Below, one piece after another: positions 17,461 through 25,897 of a stretch of 64,000 nucleotides of DNA. The first letter of the stretch is position 1, and every line of letters begins with the position of its first letter. The stretch is from the NCBI RefSeq assembly GCF_006738645.1, contig NZ_AP019700.1, positions 5,638,351-5,702,350 of the forward strand, written 5' to 3'. Under the pieces are notes generated by a model. That model had not been told where the DNA came from and did not search any database. It worked only from the letters and a program-made list of their open reading frames with translations. The translations under genes were made by a program, and so were the position numbers. The stretch comes from Stella humosa. Its GTDB lineage: Bacteria > Pseudomonadota > Alphaproteobacteria > ATCC43930 > Allostellaceae.

Positions 17461-17976
17461 TCAGTCGGCGCGGGCACGGACTCGTCGCCAGCGTGCGACC
17501 AGAAGTTCGCCGTCGGCAGATCGAACCGTCGACCCGGCGCAGTCGAATATCTGCCAGTCGCTGCCATCATCGCTCGGCGTTCCTGCTGCCCCATCTGCCT
17601 GGTCCCGAATGTGCGCTCGGCGCGTCGTGTTCAATCGACGATCGGGCGGCCAAGCCGTGATGAGATGTAGTTCGGTCGCGAGAACATAGATGCGCTCTCC
17701 GTGGCGATTGAGCCTGACGGAATAGATGACTTGGTCGCCTCGTCGTCGCTCAACTACCAGCGCCTTGCCTGTTCGTATCGCGCGAATGATGCCACCGAAC
17801 TCACCTGCGCCCAGGACGATGCCGTACCGCTGAAGCAACTGGCGGTGAAAATGCCAGTGCTTCTGAGGGATGGATGCACCATCCCAGCGGGTGTCGAGCA
17901 CGTCCGATGGATTAGGGCCGGGACCACACTCATCCTTCTTGCTCGATAGTGGAGACGGCACCGTATCGATAGCCAC
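17461..17976 (-). CDS. Hypothetical protein, orphan gene in a lower-GC islet
   Basis: 171 residues from GTG 17976, which has AAGGG seven bases upstream; a TTG at 18006 would add ten residues. I do not recognise the family. The middle shows 'GGIIRAIRTGKALVVERRRG', 'VIYSVRLNRHGERIYVLATE' and 'LHLITAWPPDRRLN'. This run of short strands ending in an 'ITAWPP' turn is reminiscent of small RNase-fold toxins, but this is only a visual impression. No signal peptide or membrane segment is seen. Base composition is lower than in flanking genes, suggesting transfer, and no immunity or antitoxin partner is obvious nearby. Bases 17977-18224 hold no further gene that I can support. Confidence 0.5.
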   Translation of the reverse strand: MAIDTVPSPLSSKKDECGPGPNPSDVLDTRWDGASIPQKHWHFHRQLLQRYGIVLGAGEFGGIIRAIRTGKALVVERRRGDQVIYSVRLNRHGERIYVLATELHLITAWPPDRRLNTTRRAHIRDQADGAAGTPSDDGSDWQIFDCAGSTVRSADGELLVARWRRVRARAD

Positions 17977-18224
17977 GCGGCAACCCTTCAATCCGTAGGC
18001 ACACAATCTGTTCGGCTTAAAAGTGTCGACAAAGAGGTCATATCGTCAACCTATACTGGTCTCCGTGCAGAGCTCGCCGGGGGGCGGGTGGTCCCATTCC
18101 TGCCGTCAAGCCATTGACCGGTCCGACGAGCAAGCGGTTCGCGGCTGCCCAGTCGTGTTTCCTATGATGAAAAACTGTTGCTTTCTATTGCGCCGGTTCG
18201 CCGGCTGTTTCTAGACTCGCGCCC

Positions 18225-19124
18225 ATGTGTGGAATCGTCGGACTGTTCCTGAAGAACGCGGCGCTGCGGCCCGACCTGGGTCGGCTGCTGGCGCGCATGT
18301 TGGTCGAGATGGGCGATCGCGGGCCGGACAGCGCGGGGTTCGCGGTGTATCGGCGGCCGGCGCCGGAAGGGTCGGTGAAGATGACCCTGTTCCATCCCGA
18401 CCCGGCCCATGACTGGGCGGGCTTGGCGGCCGGCTTCGCGCTGGCGCTCGAATGCAGCGCCTCGGCCGAGCGGCGCGGCAGCCATGCGGTGCTGACGGCC
18501 TCGGTCGAGGAGGCGCCGGCGCGGGCCTGGATCGCCGCCCGCCATGCGGAAGTGCGGGTGATGGGCTTCGGCCGCCGCATCGAGGTCTTCAAGGACATGG
18601 GCGGACCGGAGGAGGTCGCCCGGCGCTTCGATCTGGCCGGCATGGACGGGACCCACGCGTTGGGCCACACCCGCATGGCGACCGAGAGCGCCGTCACGAC
18701 CGAGCATTCCCACCCCTTCGCCGTCGGGTCGGAACTGTGCCTGGTCCATAACGGCTCGCTGTCGAACCACAACCGGCTGCGCCGCAACCTCGCCCGCGCC
18801 GGCATCCGCTTCGACACCGACAACGACAGCGAGGTTGCCGCCGGCTACTTCGCCCACCGCCTGCAGCAGGGGGATTCCCTGGCCGACGCGATGCGGGCGG
18901 GCCTGGACGACCTCGACGGCTTCTACACCTTCGCCGTCGGCACCCGCGACGGCTTCGCCGTGCTGCGCGACCCCGTCGCCTGCAAGCCGGCGATCCTGGC
19001 GGAGACCGACGACTGGGTCGCCATGGGCTCGGAATGGAAGGCGATCGCGCCCCTGCCGGGTGCGGCGGGCGCGCGCGTCTGGGAGCCGGAGCCCGCCACC
19101 GTCTATGCCTGGGGTGCCGCGTGA
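18225..19124 (+). CDS. Class II glutamine amidotransferase (GlxB/MgsA-like)
   Basis: 299 residues. It starts MCGIVG, so Cys2 is the N-terminal nucleophile of an Ntn-type glutaminase; 'RGPDSAGFAVY', 'ALGHTRMATES' and 'LVHNGSLSNHN' are the conserved glutamine-site motifs. It corresponds to the amidotransferase domain of glutamate synthase as a separate subunit. It should release ammonia from glutamine, or methylamine from gamma-glutamylmethylamide in the N-methylglutamate pathway, and pass it to the FMN subunit encoded two genes later. Its stop overlaps the next start (GTGA). No clear promoter is visible in the roughly 250 bases upstream. Confidence 0.88.
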   Translation: MCGIVGLFLKNAALRPDLGRLLARMLVEMGDRGPDSAGFAVYRRPAPEGSVKMTLFHPDPAHDWAGLAAGFALALECSASAERRGSHAVLTASVEEAPARAWIAARHAEVRVMGFGRRIEVFKDMGGPEEVARRFDLAGMDGTHALGHTRMATESAVTTEHSHPFAVGSELCLVHNGSLSNHNRLRRNLARAGIRFDTDNDSEVAAGYFAHRLQQGDSLADAMRAGLDDLDGFYTFAVGTRDGFAVLRDPVACKPAILAETDDWVAMGSEWKAIAPLPGAAGARVWEPEPATVYAWGAA

Positions 19125-19804
19125 TCACCGTCGACCTGGAGGCGGCCACCGTCCGCGAACTAAACCAGCGCCTGCACGACCTGCCCCCCGACACCAACGA
19201 GACGGCCTGGACCATCGTCAATCCCGGCGGCCGCCATGCCCTGCTGGCGGGCCTGACCCAGCCGGTCTCGATCACCGTCGAGGGGCATGTCGGTTACTAC
19301 TGCGCCGGGATGAACGAGGCGGCCGACATCGTCATCGACGGCCATGCCGGCGTCGGCGTGGCCGAGAACATCATGTCGGGCACCGTGCGCGTGCGCGGCA
19401 ACGCCTCGCAGGCAGCCGGTGCGTCGGGCCATGGCGGGCTGCTGGTGGTCGAGGGCGATGCCAGTGCCCGCTGCGGCATCTCGATGAAGGGCGTCGACAT
19501 CGTCGTCGGCGGCTCGGTCGGCCATATGAGTGCGTTCATGGCCCAGGCCGGGCGCCTCGTCGTCTGCGGCGATGCCGGCGGCGACCTGGGCGATTCGCTC
19601 TACGAGGCCGTCATCTACGTCCAGGGCCAGGTCGCCAGCCTGGGTGCGGACTGCGAGGAGCAGCCGATGGAGGACGCCGACCGGGCGGCGGTGGCCGACC
19701 TCCTGGCGCGGGCCGGCATCGCGGGCGACCCTGCCCGCTTCCGCCGCTACGGGTCGGCCCGCCGCCTCTATCATTTCCACGTCGATCACGCCGACGCCTA
19801 CTGA
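19121..19804 (+). CDS. GXGXG-repeat glutamate-synthase-like subunit (GlxC/MgsB-like)
   Basis: 227 residues. The repeated glycine pattern of the glutamate-synthase C-terminal beta-helix is clear: 'VEGHVGYYCAGMNE', 'DGHAGVGVAENIMSGTVRVR', 'VGGSVGHMSAFMAQAGRLVV', 'CGDAGGDLGDSLYEAVIYV'. In large glutamate synthase this domain holds the subunits together; here it is a separate structural subunit of a three-part enzyme. The start is GTG 19121, overlapping the amidotransferase stop. The FMN subunit follows after 11 bases. Confidence 0.87.
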   Translation: MITVDLEAATVRELNQRLHDLPPDTNETAWTIVNPGGRHALLAGLTQPVSITVEGHVGYYCAGMNEAADIVIDGHAGVGVAENIMSGTVRVRGNASQAAGASGHGGLLVVEGDASARCGISMKGVDIVVGGSVGHMSAFMAQAGRLVVCGDAGGDLGDSLYEAVIYVQGQVASLGADCEEQPMEDADRAAVADLLARAGIAGDPARFRRYGSARRLYHFHVDHADAY

Positions 19805-19815
19805 GGCCACAGACA

Positions 19816-21126
19816 ATGGACGGCCGTCCCCCCCTGCGCTACTCCGCCGCCTTCCCGCCGGAGACGATCCACGAGATCCAGCGCGCCGCCGCCGAGGGCA
19901 TCTACGAGATCCGCGGCTTCGGCGCCAAGCGCCGGCTGCCGAGTTTCGACGACCTGGTGCTGCTGGGTGCCTCCATCTCGCGCTACCCGCTCGAGGGCTA
20001 CCGCGAGAAATGCGCGACCGATGTCGTCATCGGCGCCCGTTTCGCCAAGAAGCCGATCCACCTGAAGATCCCGGTCACCATCGCCGGCATGAGCTTCGGC
20101 GCGCTCTCGGCCACCGCCAAGACGGCACTCGGCCGGGCGGCGACCGCGATGGGCACGACGACGACGACCGGCGATGGCGGCATGACCGACGAGGAGCGCG
20201 AGGCATCGAGCCTGCTCGTCTATCAGGTGCTGCCGTCGCGCTATGGGCTGAACCCGCGCGACCTGCGTCGGTGCGACGCGATCGAGGTGGTGGTGGGCCA
20301 GGGCGCGAAGCCCGGCGGCGGCGGCATGCTGCTGGGGCAGAAGATCACCGAGCGCATCGCCGGCATGCGCGTGCTGCCGGCCGGCATCGACCAGCGCAGC
20401 GCCTGCCGCCACCCGGACTGGACCGGCCCCGACGACCTCGCCATCAAGATCCAGGAACTGCGCGAGATCACCGACTGGCAGAAGCCGATCTATGTGAAGG
20501 TGGCGGCCGCCCGGCCGCGCTACGACGTGCAGCTTTCCGTGAAGTCGGGCGCGGACGCCATCGTGCTGGACGGCATGCAGGGCGGCACCGGCGCCACCCA
20601 GGACGTCTTCATCGAGAATGTCGGCATCCCGACGCTGCCCGCCCTGCGCGAGGCGGTCGAGGCGCTCCAGGAACTGGACATGCACCGCAAGGTGCCGCTC
20701 ATCGTCTCGGGCGGCATCCGCTCGGGCGCGGACGTGGCCAAGGCGCTGGCGATGGGGGCGGATGCCGTCTCGATCGGCACGGCGGCGCTCATCGCGCTCG
20801 ACTGCAACCGACCGATCCATGTCGGCGACTATGCGGCACTGGGCACCGCGCCCGGCGCCTGCCACCATTGCCAGACGGGCCGCTGCCCGGTCGGCATCGC
20901 CACCCAGGACCCGGCGCTGGAGGCGCGCCTCGACGTCGATGCCGCCGCCCGGCGCGTGCGCAATTTCCTGTCGACCATGGTGCTGGAAGCGCAGACCCTG
21001 GCCCGGGCGTGCGGCAAGTCGCACCTGCACAATCTGGAGCCGGAGGACCTGGCGGCGCTGACGGTGGAGGCTGCCGCCATGGCCGGCGTGCCGCTGGCCG
21101 GCACGAGCTGGATTCCCGGCCGCTAG
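19816..21126 (+). CDS. FMN-binding glutamate-synthase-like subunit (GlxD/MgsC-like)
   Basis: 436 residues with the TIM-barrel glutamate synthase core. 'PVTIAGMSFGALSATAKTAL' and 'VGQGAKPGGGGMLLGQKI' are substrate-site motifs, and 'LIVSGGIRSGADVAKALAMG' is the FMN phosphate site. 'CHHCQTGRCPVGIATQDP' supplies cysteines for an iron-sulfur cluster. It should add ammonia (glutamate synthase) or methylamine (N-methylglutamate synthase) to 2-oxoglutarate. The glutamine synthetase gene 50 bases downstream fits either pathway. N-methylglutamate dehydrogenase genes, needed for full methylamine oxidation, are not in this window. Confidence 0.88.
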   Translation: MDGRPPLRYSAAFPPETIHEIQRAAAEGIYEIRGFGAKRRLPSFDDLVLLGASISRYPLEGYREKCATDVVIGARFAKKPIHLKIPVTIAGMSFGALSATAKTALGRAATAMGTTTTTGDGGMTDEEREASSLLVYQVLPSRYGLNPRDLRRCDAIEVVVGQGAKPGGGGMLLGQKITERIAGMRVLPAGIDQRSACRHPDWTGPDDLAIKIQELREITDWQKPIYVKVAAARPRYDVQLSVKSGADAIVLDGMQGGTGATQDVFIENVGIPTLPALREAVEALQELDMHRKVPLIVSGGIRSGADVAKALAMGADAVSIGTAALIALDCNRPIHVGDYAALGTAPGACHHCQTGRCPVGIATQDPALEARLDVDAAARRVRNFLSTMVLEAQTLARACGKSHLHNLEPEDLAALTVEAAAMAGVPLAGTSWIPGR

Positions 21127-21176
21127 CTGGCACGGCCGTCGCATCCAGGGGCAGCATCCAAGGGGGAACGAGGGCG

Positions 21177-22508
21177 ATGGCCAAGGCACCGAAGGCAGAG
21201 AAGACGAGCGACCTGGCGGCGATCGCGCGCGAACGTGGCATTGCCTATTTCCTCATCGCCTATGTCGATCTCTTCGGCGCCACGCGGGCCAAGCTGGTGC
21301 CGGCCTCGGCGATCGGCGGCATGCAGAAGGCAGGGGCCGGCTTTGCCGGCTTTGCCACCCACCTCGACCTGTCGCCGGCCGATGCCGACATGTTCGCCGT
21401 GCCTGATCCGGCCAGCCTGATGGTGCTGCCCTGGAAGAAGGAGGTGGCCTGGCTGGCGGCCGACCTGTGGATGGGCGGCGCCCCGGTGCCCCAGGCCCCC
21501 CGGGTGCTTCTGAAGCGCTTGATCGCCGAGGCCGCGGCCAAGGGCTGGCGCATGCGCACGGGCGTGGAGTGCGAGTTCTTCCTGCTGTCGCCGGATGGCT
21601 CGGCCATCGGCGACACCGGCGACCAAGCCGACAAGCCCTGCTACGACCAGCAGGCCCTGATGCGTCGCTTCGACATCATCCGCACCATCTGCGACGGCAT
21701 GGCCGAGCTGGGCTGGGGGCCGTACCAGAACGACCACGAGGACGCCAACGGCCAGTTCGAGATGAACTGGGAGTATGACGACGCGCTGGTGACGGCCGAC
21801 CGGCACGTCTTCTTCAAGTTCATGGCGCGCTCGATCGCCGAGGCGCATGGCCAGCGTGCCACCTTCATGCCCAAGCCCTTCCCGCACCTGACCGGGTCGG
21901 GCTGCCATGCCCATGTCTCGCTGTGGGACAAGGCGGGCGCCCGGAACCTGTTCGAGGATGCCGGGGGCGAGCTCGGCCTGTCGCCGCTGGCCTACCAGTT
22001 CATGGCGGGCGTCCTGCACCATGCGGGCGACCTGTGCGCGCTCTTCGCGCCGACCGTGAACAGCTACAAGCGGCTGAACGCCCCCAACACGCGCTCGGGC
22101 GCCACCTGGTCGCCCAACACCATCACCTACGGCGGCAACAACCGCACCCACATGGTCCGCATCCCGGAGGCCGGGCGGTTCGAGCTGCGGTTGATGGATG
22201 CGGCCGTGAACCCGTATCTGGGGCAGGCGGCGATCCTGGCCGCGGGGCTGGAGGGCATCGCCGCCGGCCGCGACCCGGGCCGCCGGCTCGACATCGACAT
22301 GTATCGCGACAGCCACAAGGCCAAGGGCGTCCGCCGGCTGCCGCTCTATCTGCTGGATGCCATCCGCCTGTTCGAGAAGAGCGCCTTCACGCGGGCGGCC
22401 TTCGGCGCCGACGTCGTCGCCAGCTATGCCAAGCTGAAGATGGCGGAATGGGACGATTTCTCGCGCACCATGTCGGAGTGGGAGCGGCGCAACACGCTCG
22501 ACGCCTGA
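21177..22508 (+). CDS. glnT: Type III glutamine synthetase-like ligase (GlnT / gamma-glutamylmethylamide synthetase)
   Basis: 443 residues. Glutamine synthetase motifs are present: 'GVECEFFLLSPDG' and 'GQFEMNWEY' for metal-binding glutamates, 'HLTGSGCHAHVSLWD' for the ammonium/glutamate site, and 'NSYKRLN' and 'FELRLMDAAVNPYL' for ATP and glutamate. The 'YVDLFGATRAKLVPA' start is typical of the GlnT/GmaS group, which uses ammonia or methylamine to make glutamine or gamma-glutamylmethylamide. Sequence alone does not separate the two. Its linkage to the three glutamate-synthase-like subunits and to a dioxygenase and amine-type importer suggests a catabolic amine role. AGGGGGAACGAGGG precedes the ATG. 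Confidence 0.86.
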   Translation: MAKAPKAEKTSDLAAIARERGIAYFLIAYVDLFGATRAKLVPASAIGGMQKAGAGFAGFATHLDLSPADADMFAVPDPASLMVLPWKKEVAWLAADLWMGGAPVPQAPRVLLKRLIAEAAAKGWRMRTGVECEFFLLSPDGSAIGDTGDQADKPCYDQQALMRRFDIIRTICDGMAELGWGPYQNDHEDANGQFEMNWEYDDALVTADRHVFFKFMARSIAEAHGQRATFMPKPFPHLTGSGCHAHVSLWDKAGARNLFEDAGGELGLSPLAYQFMAGVLHHAGDLCALFAPTVNSYKRLNAPNTRSGATWSPNTITYGGNNRTHMVRIPEAGRFELRLMDAAVNPYLGQAAILAAGLEGIAAGRDPGRRLDIDMYRDSHKAKGVRRLPLYLLDAIRLFEKSAFTRAAFGADVVASYAKLKMAEWDDFSRTMSEWERRNTLDA

Positions 22509-22513
22509 TCCGC

Positions 22514-22570
22514 CGATCGAGGCGGCGGTCGATCGAAGCGGCGGCGGTGGCGCGCCGATTGCTTCGATCG
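22514..22570. repeat. Direct and inverted CGATCG repeats between the ligase and dioxygenase genes
   Basis: A 15-base direct repeat with one mismatch (22514-22528 and 22530-22544, CGATCGA[G/A]GCGGCGG) is followed by an inverted copy. CGATCGAAGC at 22530-22539 pairs perfectly with GCTTCGATCG at 22561-22570 across 21 bases. The cluster lies 5-60 bases after the glutamine synthetase stop and about 90 bases before the dioxygenase start. It could be an operator or an mRNA hairpin; there is no T-tract. The function is inferred from position. Confidence 0.5.
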
Positions 22571-22656
22571 GTCGCGCGGAATGCCGATGACAGTTGCCGC
22601 CGGGCGTGATTGACTCCGCCACGGGTTGCGCCTGGGCGCATTCGGAGGTGCGAGCG

Positions 22657-23727
22657 ATGGCAATAGCGGCACGGCAGATGATTCCCGGCCCCGTGGCCTG
22701 GTACGGCAAGGATCTCCAGGCATCGAACGCCTGGGTGCGCAAGCTGTCCGACGGGCAGATCGCCACCATTGAGGCGGCACTCGCCGCCGTCGACCGCGCC
22801 GGCATCCCCACCCTGTCGATCCGACGCGAGGATTTTCCGCTGCCGGGCTTCGAGCCCTTCATCGCCGACCTGCGGCAGGAGTTGGAATCCGGCCTGGGCG
22901 CGGTGCGCATCTCGGGCCTGCCGGTGGCCAGCTATTCGCTGGACGACATGCGGCGGATCTTCTGGGGCTTCGGCACCCACATGGGCACGGCCGTCCACCA
23001 GAATTCCCGCGGCGAGTTGATCGGCGAGGTCCGTGACGAATCGGGCGACGCCCAGCCGACCTATGTCGAGCCGGTGGCCGGCCGCGTGAAGTCGAGCCGG
23101 GCGCGCGCCCGCTCCAATGGCCCCTTGCGCTTCCACACCGATCGCTGCGACGTGATCGCGCTGCTCTGCGCCCAGAACAGCATCGAGGGCGGCGTCAGCA
23201 AGCTGGCCAGCATCGCCACCATCCACAACGAGATGCTGAAGCGCCGGCCGGACCTGCTGGAGGAGCTGTTCCAGGACTTCTACCGCTCGCGGCCCGAGGA
23301 CGAGGACGGGCTGCACACGCAGCCCTGGTTCAAGCTGCCGGTGTTCGGCATGATCGACGGCTGGCTGACCAGCCAGTATTCGCGCACCTATGTCGAGCAG
23401 GCGCAGGAGTTCCCCGACGTGCCGCGGGTGACGCCGGCCCAGGTCGCCGCCATGGACCTGCTGGCCGAGCTGGCCGAGGAGAACTGCCTCTACGCGCCCT
23501 TCGTCGAGGGCGACATGCAGTTCCTCAACAACCATGTCGTCTATCACGGCCGCACCGCCTACGAGGACGACCGCACCACCGGCCGTGCCCGCCGCCTGAT
23601 GCGGCTGTGGCTGTCGATGCCGGGCAACCGCCCCCTGCCCCCCGGGTTCGAGGTGTTGTGGGGCTCGACCGCGCCCAATTCCCTGCGTGGCGGCGTCGCC
23701 GTCCAGCGCGTTTCCGCCGCCGCCTGA
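22657..23727 (+). CDS. TauD/TfdA-family Fe(II)/2-oxoglutarate dioxygenase
   Basis: 356 residues from ATG 22657, which follows GGAGGT; an upstream ATG at 22594 has no ribosome site. The iron triad is visible: His160 and Asp162 in 'LRFHTDRCD', and a distal His near residue 297 in 'NNHVVYHGRTAYED'. The 2-oxoglutarate-binding Arg is in 'RLMRLWLSMPGNR'. Such enzymes hydroxylate small molecules, often releasing sulfite, an aldehyde or an amine. The polyamine-type importer directly downstream (24 bases) probably brings the substrate. The substrate itself cannot be read from sequence. Confidence 0.85.
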   Translation: MAIAARQMIPGPVAWYGKDLQASNAWVRKLSDGQIATIEAALAAVDRAGIPTLSIRREDFPLPGFEPFIADLRQELESGLGAVRISGLPVASYSLDDMRRIFWGFGTHMGTAVHQNSRGELIGEVRDESGDAQPTYVEPVAGRVKSSRARARSNGPLRFHTDRCDVIALLCAQNSIEGGVSKLASIATIHNEMLKRRPDLLEELFQDFYRSRPEDEDGLHTQPWFKLPVFGMIDGWLTSQYSRTYVEQAQEFPDVPRVTPAQVAAMDLLAELAEENCLYAPFVEGDMQFLNNHVVYHGRTAYEDDRTTGRARRLMRLWLSMPGNRPLPPGFEVLWGSTAPNSLRGGVAVQRVSAAA

Positions 23728-23750
23728 ACCTTCGCGAAAGTATCCCTCCC

Positions 23751-24803
23751 ATGGGTCCGATCAGCCGCTCCACCCTGCTGCGCACCGTCCTGGGGGCGGC
23801 CATGTCCACGGCCCTGGCCGGCGGGGCGGCCGCCCAGGGCACCAACAAGACGGTCTATTTCCTGACCTGGGGCGGCACCGTCCAGCAGACGCTGGAGAAG
23901 GAAGGCTGGGGCAAGAAGTTCACCGAGGCGACGGGCTACACCGTCCAACTGGTGCCCAAGGCGACCGGGCCGGAGATCATCGCGGCCGCCGTCGCCCAGA
24001 AGGACAAGCCGCAGGTCGACGTGGTGCAGAGCGACCTGCTGCCCTTCCTGGCCGGCAACGACCAGGGCATCTTCGTGCCGCTCGACGAGAAGGACATCCC
24101 CAACATCGCCAAGCTGGCCCCGGTCGCGCGCATCAACGCCAACGCGATCATGACCTATGGCGACGTCATGTCGATCATCTACAACCACGAGGTTTTCGCC
24201 CAGAAGAAGTGGGCCGAGCCCAAGGCCGACTGGGCCGAGCTGATGCGGCCGGAATTCAAGGGCGGCCTCGTGCTGCCGCCGGTCAATACCACCTACGGCC
24301 TCTATGTCCTGATCACGCTGGCGCGTGTCCATGGCGGCAGCGAGCACCAGATCGGGCCGGGCATGGATGCGCTCAAGAAGCTGGCACCGGGCGTCATCGA
24401 ATGGCCGACCACCTTTGCCCGCATGGGCCAGTTCCTGCAGGACGGCACGGCCTCGGTCGGCTTCTACAGCTCGTCCTCGGCGGCCGAGATGGCCAAGCGC
24501 GGCATCCCGGTGAAGTACGTCGTGCCGAAGCCGCTGTTCTTCACGGGTACCGCTGCCGGCATCATGAAGAACGCGCCCAATCCGGAAGGTGCCAAGGCCT
24601 TCCTGAACTGGTGGCTGTCCAAGGAGGTGATGAGCTTCCGGGCAGAGCGCTACGGCAACGTCACCATGAACACCGAGGTGACGAACAACCCGATCCCGGT
24701 CGCGGCGCTGAACGACATGCAGCGGATCGACTATGCCCATGTGAATGCCAGCCGCGCCGAATGGATCAAGACCTTCGAGCGTGAAGTGCTGCCGCTGAAA
24801 TAG
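23751..24803 (+). CDS. ABC transporter substrate-binding protein, spermidine/putrescine (PotD) type
   Basis: 350 residues. A short signal peptide ends around residue 26 ('AGGAAAQG'). The mature part starts 'TVYFLTWGGTVQQTLEKEGW', typical of solute-binding family 1 proteins of the PotD/PotF group, with 'YGDVMSIIYNHEVF' and 'NAPNPEGAKAFLNWWLSKE' further on. It likely binds an organic cation or a small carboxylated amine. It is the first transport gene after the dioxygenase and the ATPase follows at 23 bases. No good ribosome site precedes the ATG (only GAAAG), so coupling to the dioxygenase is likely. Confidence 0.87.
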   Translation: MGPISRSTLLRTVLGAAMSTALAGGAAAQGTNKTVYFLTWGGTVQQTLEKEGWGKKFTEATGYTVQLVPKATGPEIIAAAVAQKDKPQVDVVQSDLLPFLAGNDQGIFVPLDEKDIPNIAKLAPVARINANAIMTYGDVMSIIYNHEVFAQKKWAEPKADWAELMRPEFKGGLVLPPVNTTYGLYVLITLARVHGGSEHQIGPGMDALKKLAPGVIEWPTTFARMGQFLQDGTASVGFYSSSSAAEMAKRGIPVKYVVPKPLFFTGTAAGIMKNAPNPEGAKAFLNWWLSKEVMSFRAERYGNVTMNTEVTNNPIPVAALNDMQRIDYAHVNASRAEWIKTFEREVLPLK

Positions 24804-24826
24804 CACGACCGCCGAAGGCAACGCAG

Positions 24827-25897
24827 GTGGCTGCAACTCCGGCAGGGCTGGAGGCCGTTTCGCTCGTCAAGCGATTCGGCCAGACGGCGGCGGTCGACGG
24901 CATCGACATCCAGGTCCGGCCGGGCGAGTTCTTCACCGTGCTGGGGCCGTCCGGCTGCGGCAAGACGACCTTCCTGCGCCTGATCGCGGGCATCCTGACG
25001 CCGGATGGTGGCCGCATCGCGATCGGCGGTGCCGATGTCAGCCACGCCCCGATCTGGAGCCGGCGGATCGGCCTGGTCTTCCAGAACTACGCCCTCTTCC
25101 CGCACATGACGGTGGCCCAGAACGTCGCCTTCGGCCTGGCCATGCGCCGGGTGCCGCGGGCCGAGCGCGAACCCCGGGTGGAGCGCGCGCTGGCGACCGT
25201 GCGGCTGGAGGGATATGGCCGGCGCAAGCCGGCAGAGCTGTCGGGCGGCCAGCAGCAGCGCGTGGCGCTTGCCCGCGCCATCGTCGTCGAGCCCGACCTG
25301 CTGCTGCTCGACGAGCCGCTGTCGAACCTCGACGCCCGCCTGCGCGAGGACATGCGCAGCGAGCTGGCAGACCTCCAGCACCGGCTGGGCATCACGACGG
25401 TGCTCGTCACCCACGACATCCACGAGGCCTTCTCGCTGTCGGACCGGGTTGCCGTGATGCGCGCCGGCCGGGTGGAACAGGTGGGGGCACCGACCGAACT
25501 CTACGACCGGCCGGCCAACCGCTTCGTCGCCGGCTTCCTCGGGCCGGTCAACGAATGGACCGGCCGGGTCGAGCGGGTGGAAGGGGCCATGGCCGAGGTC
25601 GCGATCGACGGCCTGCGCGCCTGCCGCGTGCCGGCCCTCCCGGGCTGGAAGCCGGGCGACCCGGCCACCCTGGTATTGCGGCCGGAGCGGCTGTCGGTGG
25701 GGCCGCCGGTCGAGGGCGGTCTGGAGGGGCGCATCGACCAAGTGGCCCATCTCGGCAACCTGGTGAACTATCGCATCGCTCGCGGCGGGCACGCCCTGCT
25801 GGCACAGACGCCGCCCGGCCGCGCCGGCGCGCTGCCGCTGGGGGCGGCGGTCGGCCTCGCCTGGGACGACGCCGACTTGGCGCCGGTCGCCCCGTGA
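24827..25897 (+). CDS. ABC transporter ATP-binding protein (PotA type)
   Basis: 356 residues. Walker A 'GPSGCGKT' (about residue 44), signature 'LSGGQQQRVALARA', Walker B 'LLLLDEPLSNLDARLRE', switch 'VTHDIHEAF', and a C-terminal TOBE domain ('LVLRPERLSVG') that modulates uptake. The start is GTG 24827. Its stop overlaps the permease GTG (GTGA), coupling the two genes. Confidence 0.93.
   Translation: MAATPAGLEAVSLVKRFGQTAAVDGIDIQVRPGEFFTVLGPSGCGKTTFLRLIAGILTPDGGRIAIGGADVSHAPIWSRRIGLVFQNYALFPHMTVAQNVAFGLAMRRVPRAEREPRVERALATVRLEGYGRRKPAELSGGQQQRVALARAIVVEPDLLLLDEPLSNLDARLREDMRSELADLQHRLGITTVLVTHDIHEAFSLSDRVAVMRAGRVEQVGAPTELYDRPANRFVAGFLGPVNEWTGRVERVEGAMAEVAIDGLRACRVPALPGWKPGDPATLVLRPERLSVGPPVEGGLEGRIDQVAHLGNLVNYRIARGGHALLAQTPPGRAGALPLGAAVGLAWDDADLAPVAP

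Noticed and set aside
17701-17949. Plus-strand open frame of 82 codons inside the lower-GC islet
   Set aside because: It is antisense to the 171-residue gene, which has the better ribosome site and more protein-like sequence.
18007-18224. Promoter for the amidotransferase gene (TATACT at 18052, TATGAT at 18163, TAGACT at 18212)
   Set aside because: None has a -35 box at acceptable spacing, so no promoter was called.
22594-22656. Longer start for the TauD-type dioxygenase at 22594
   Set aside because: It has no ribosome site and adds residues unlike the family start, while ATG 22657 follows GGAGGT.
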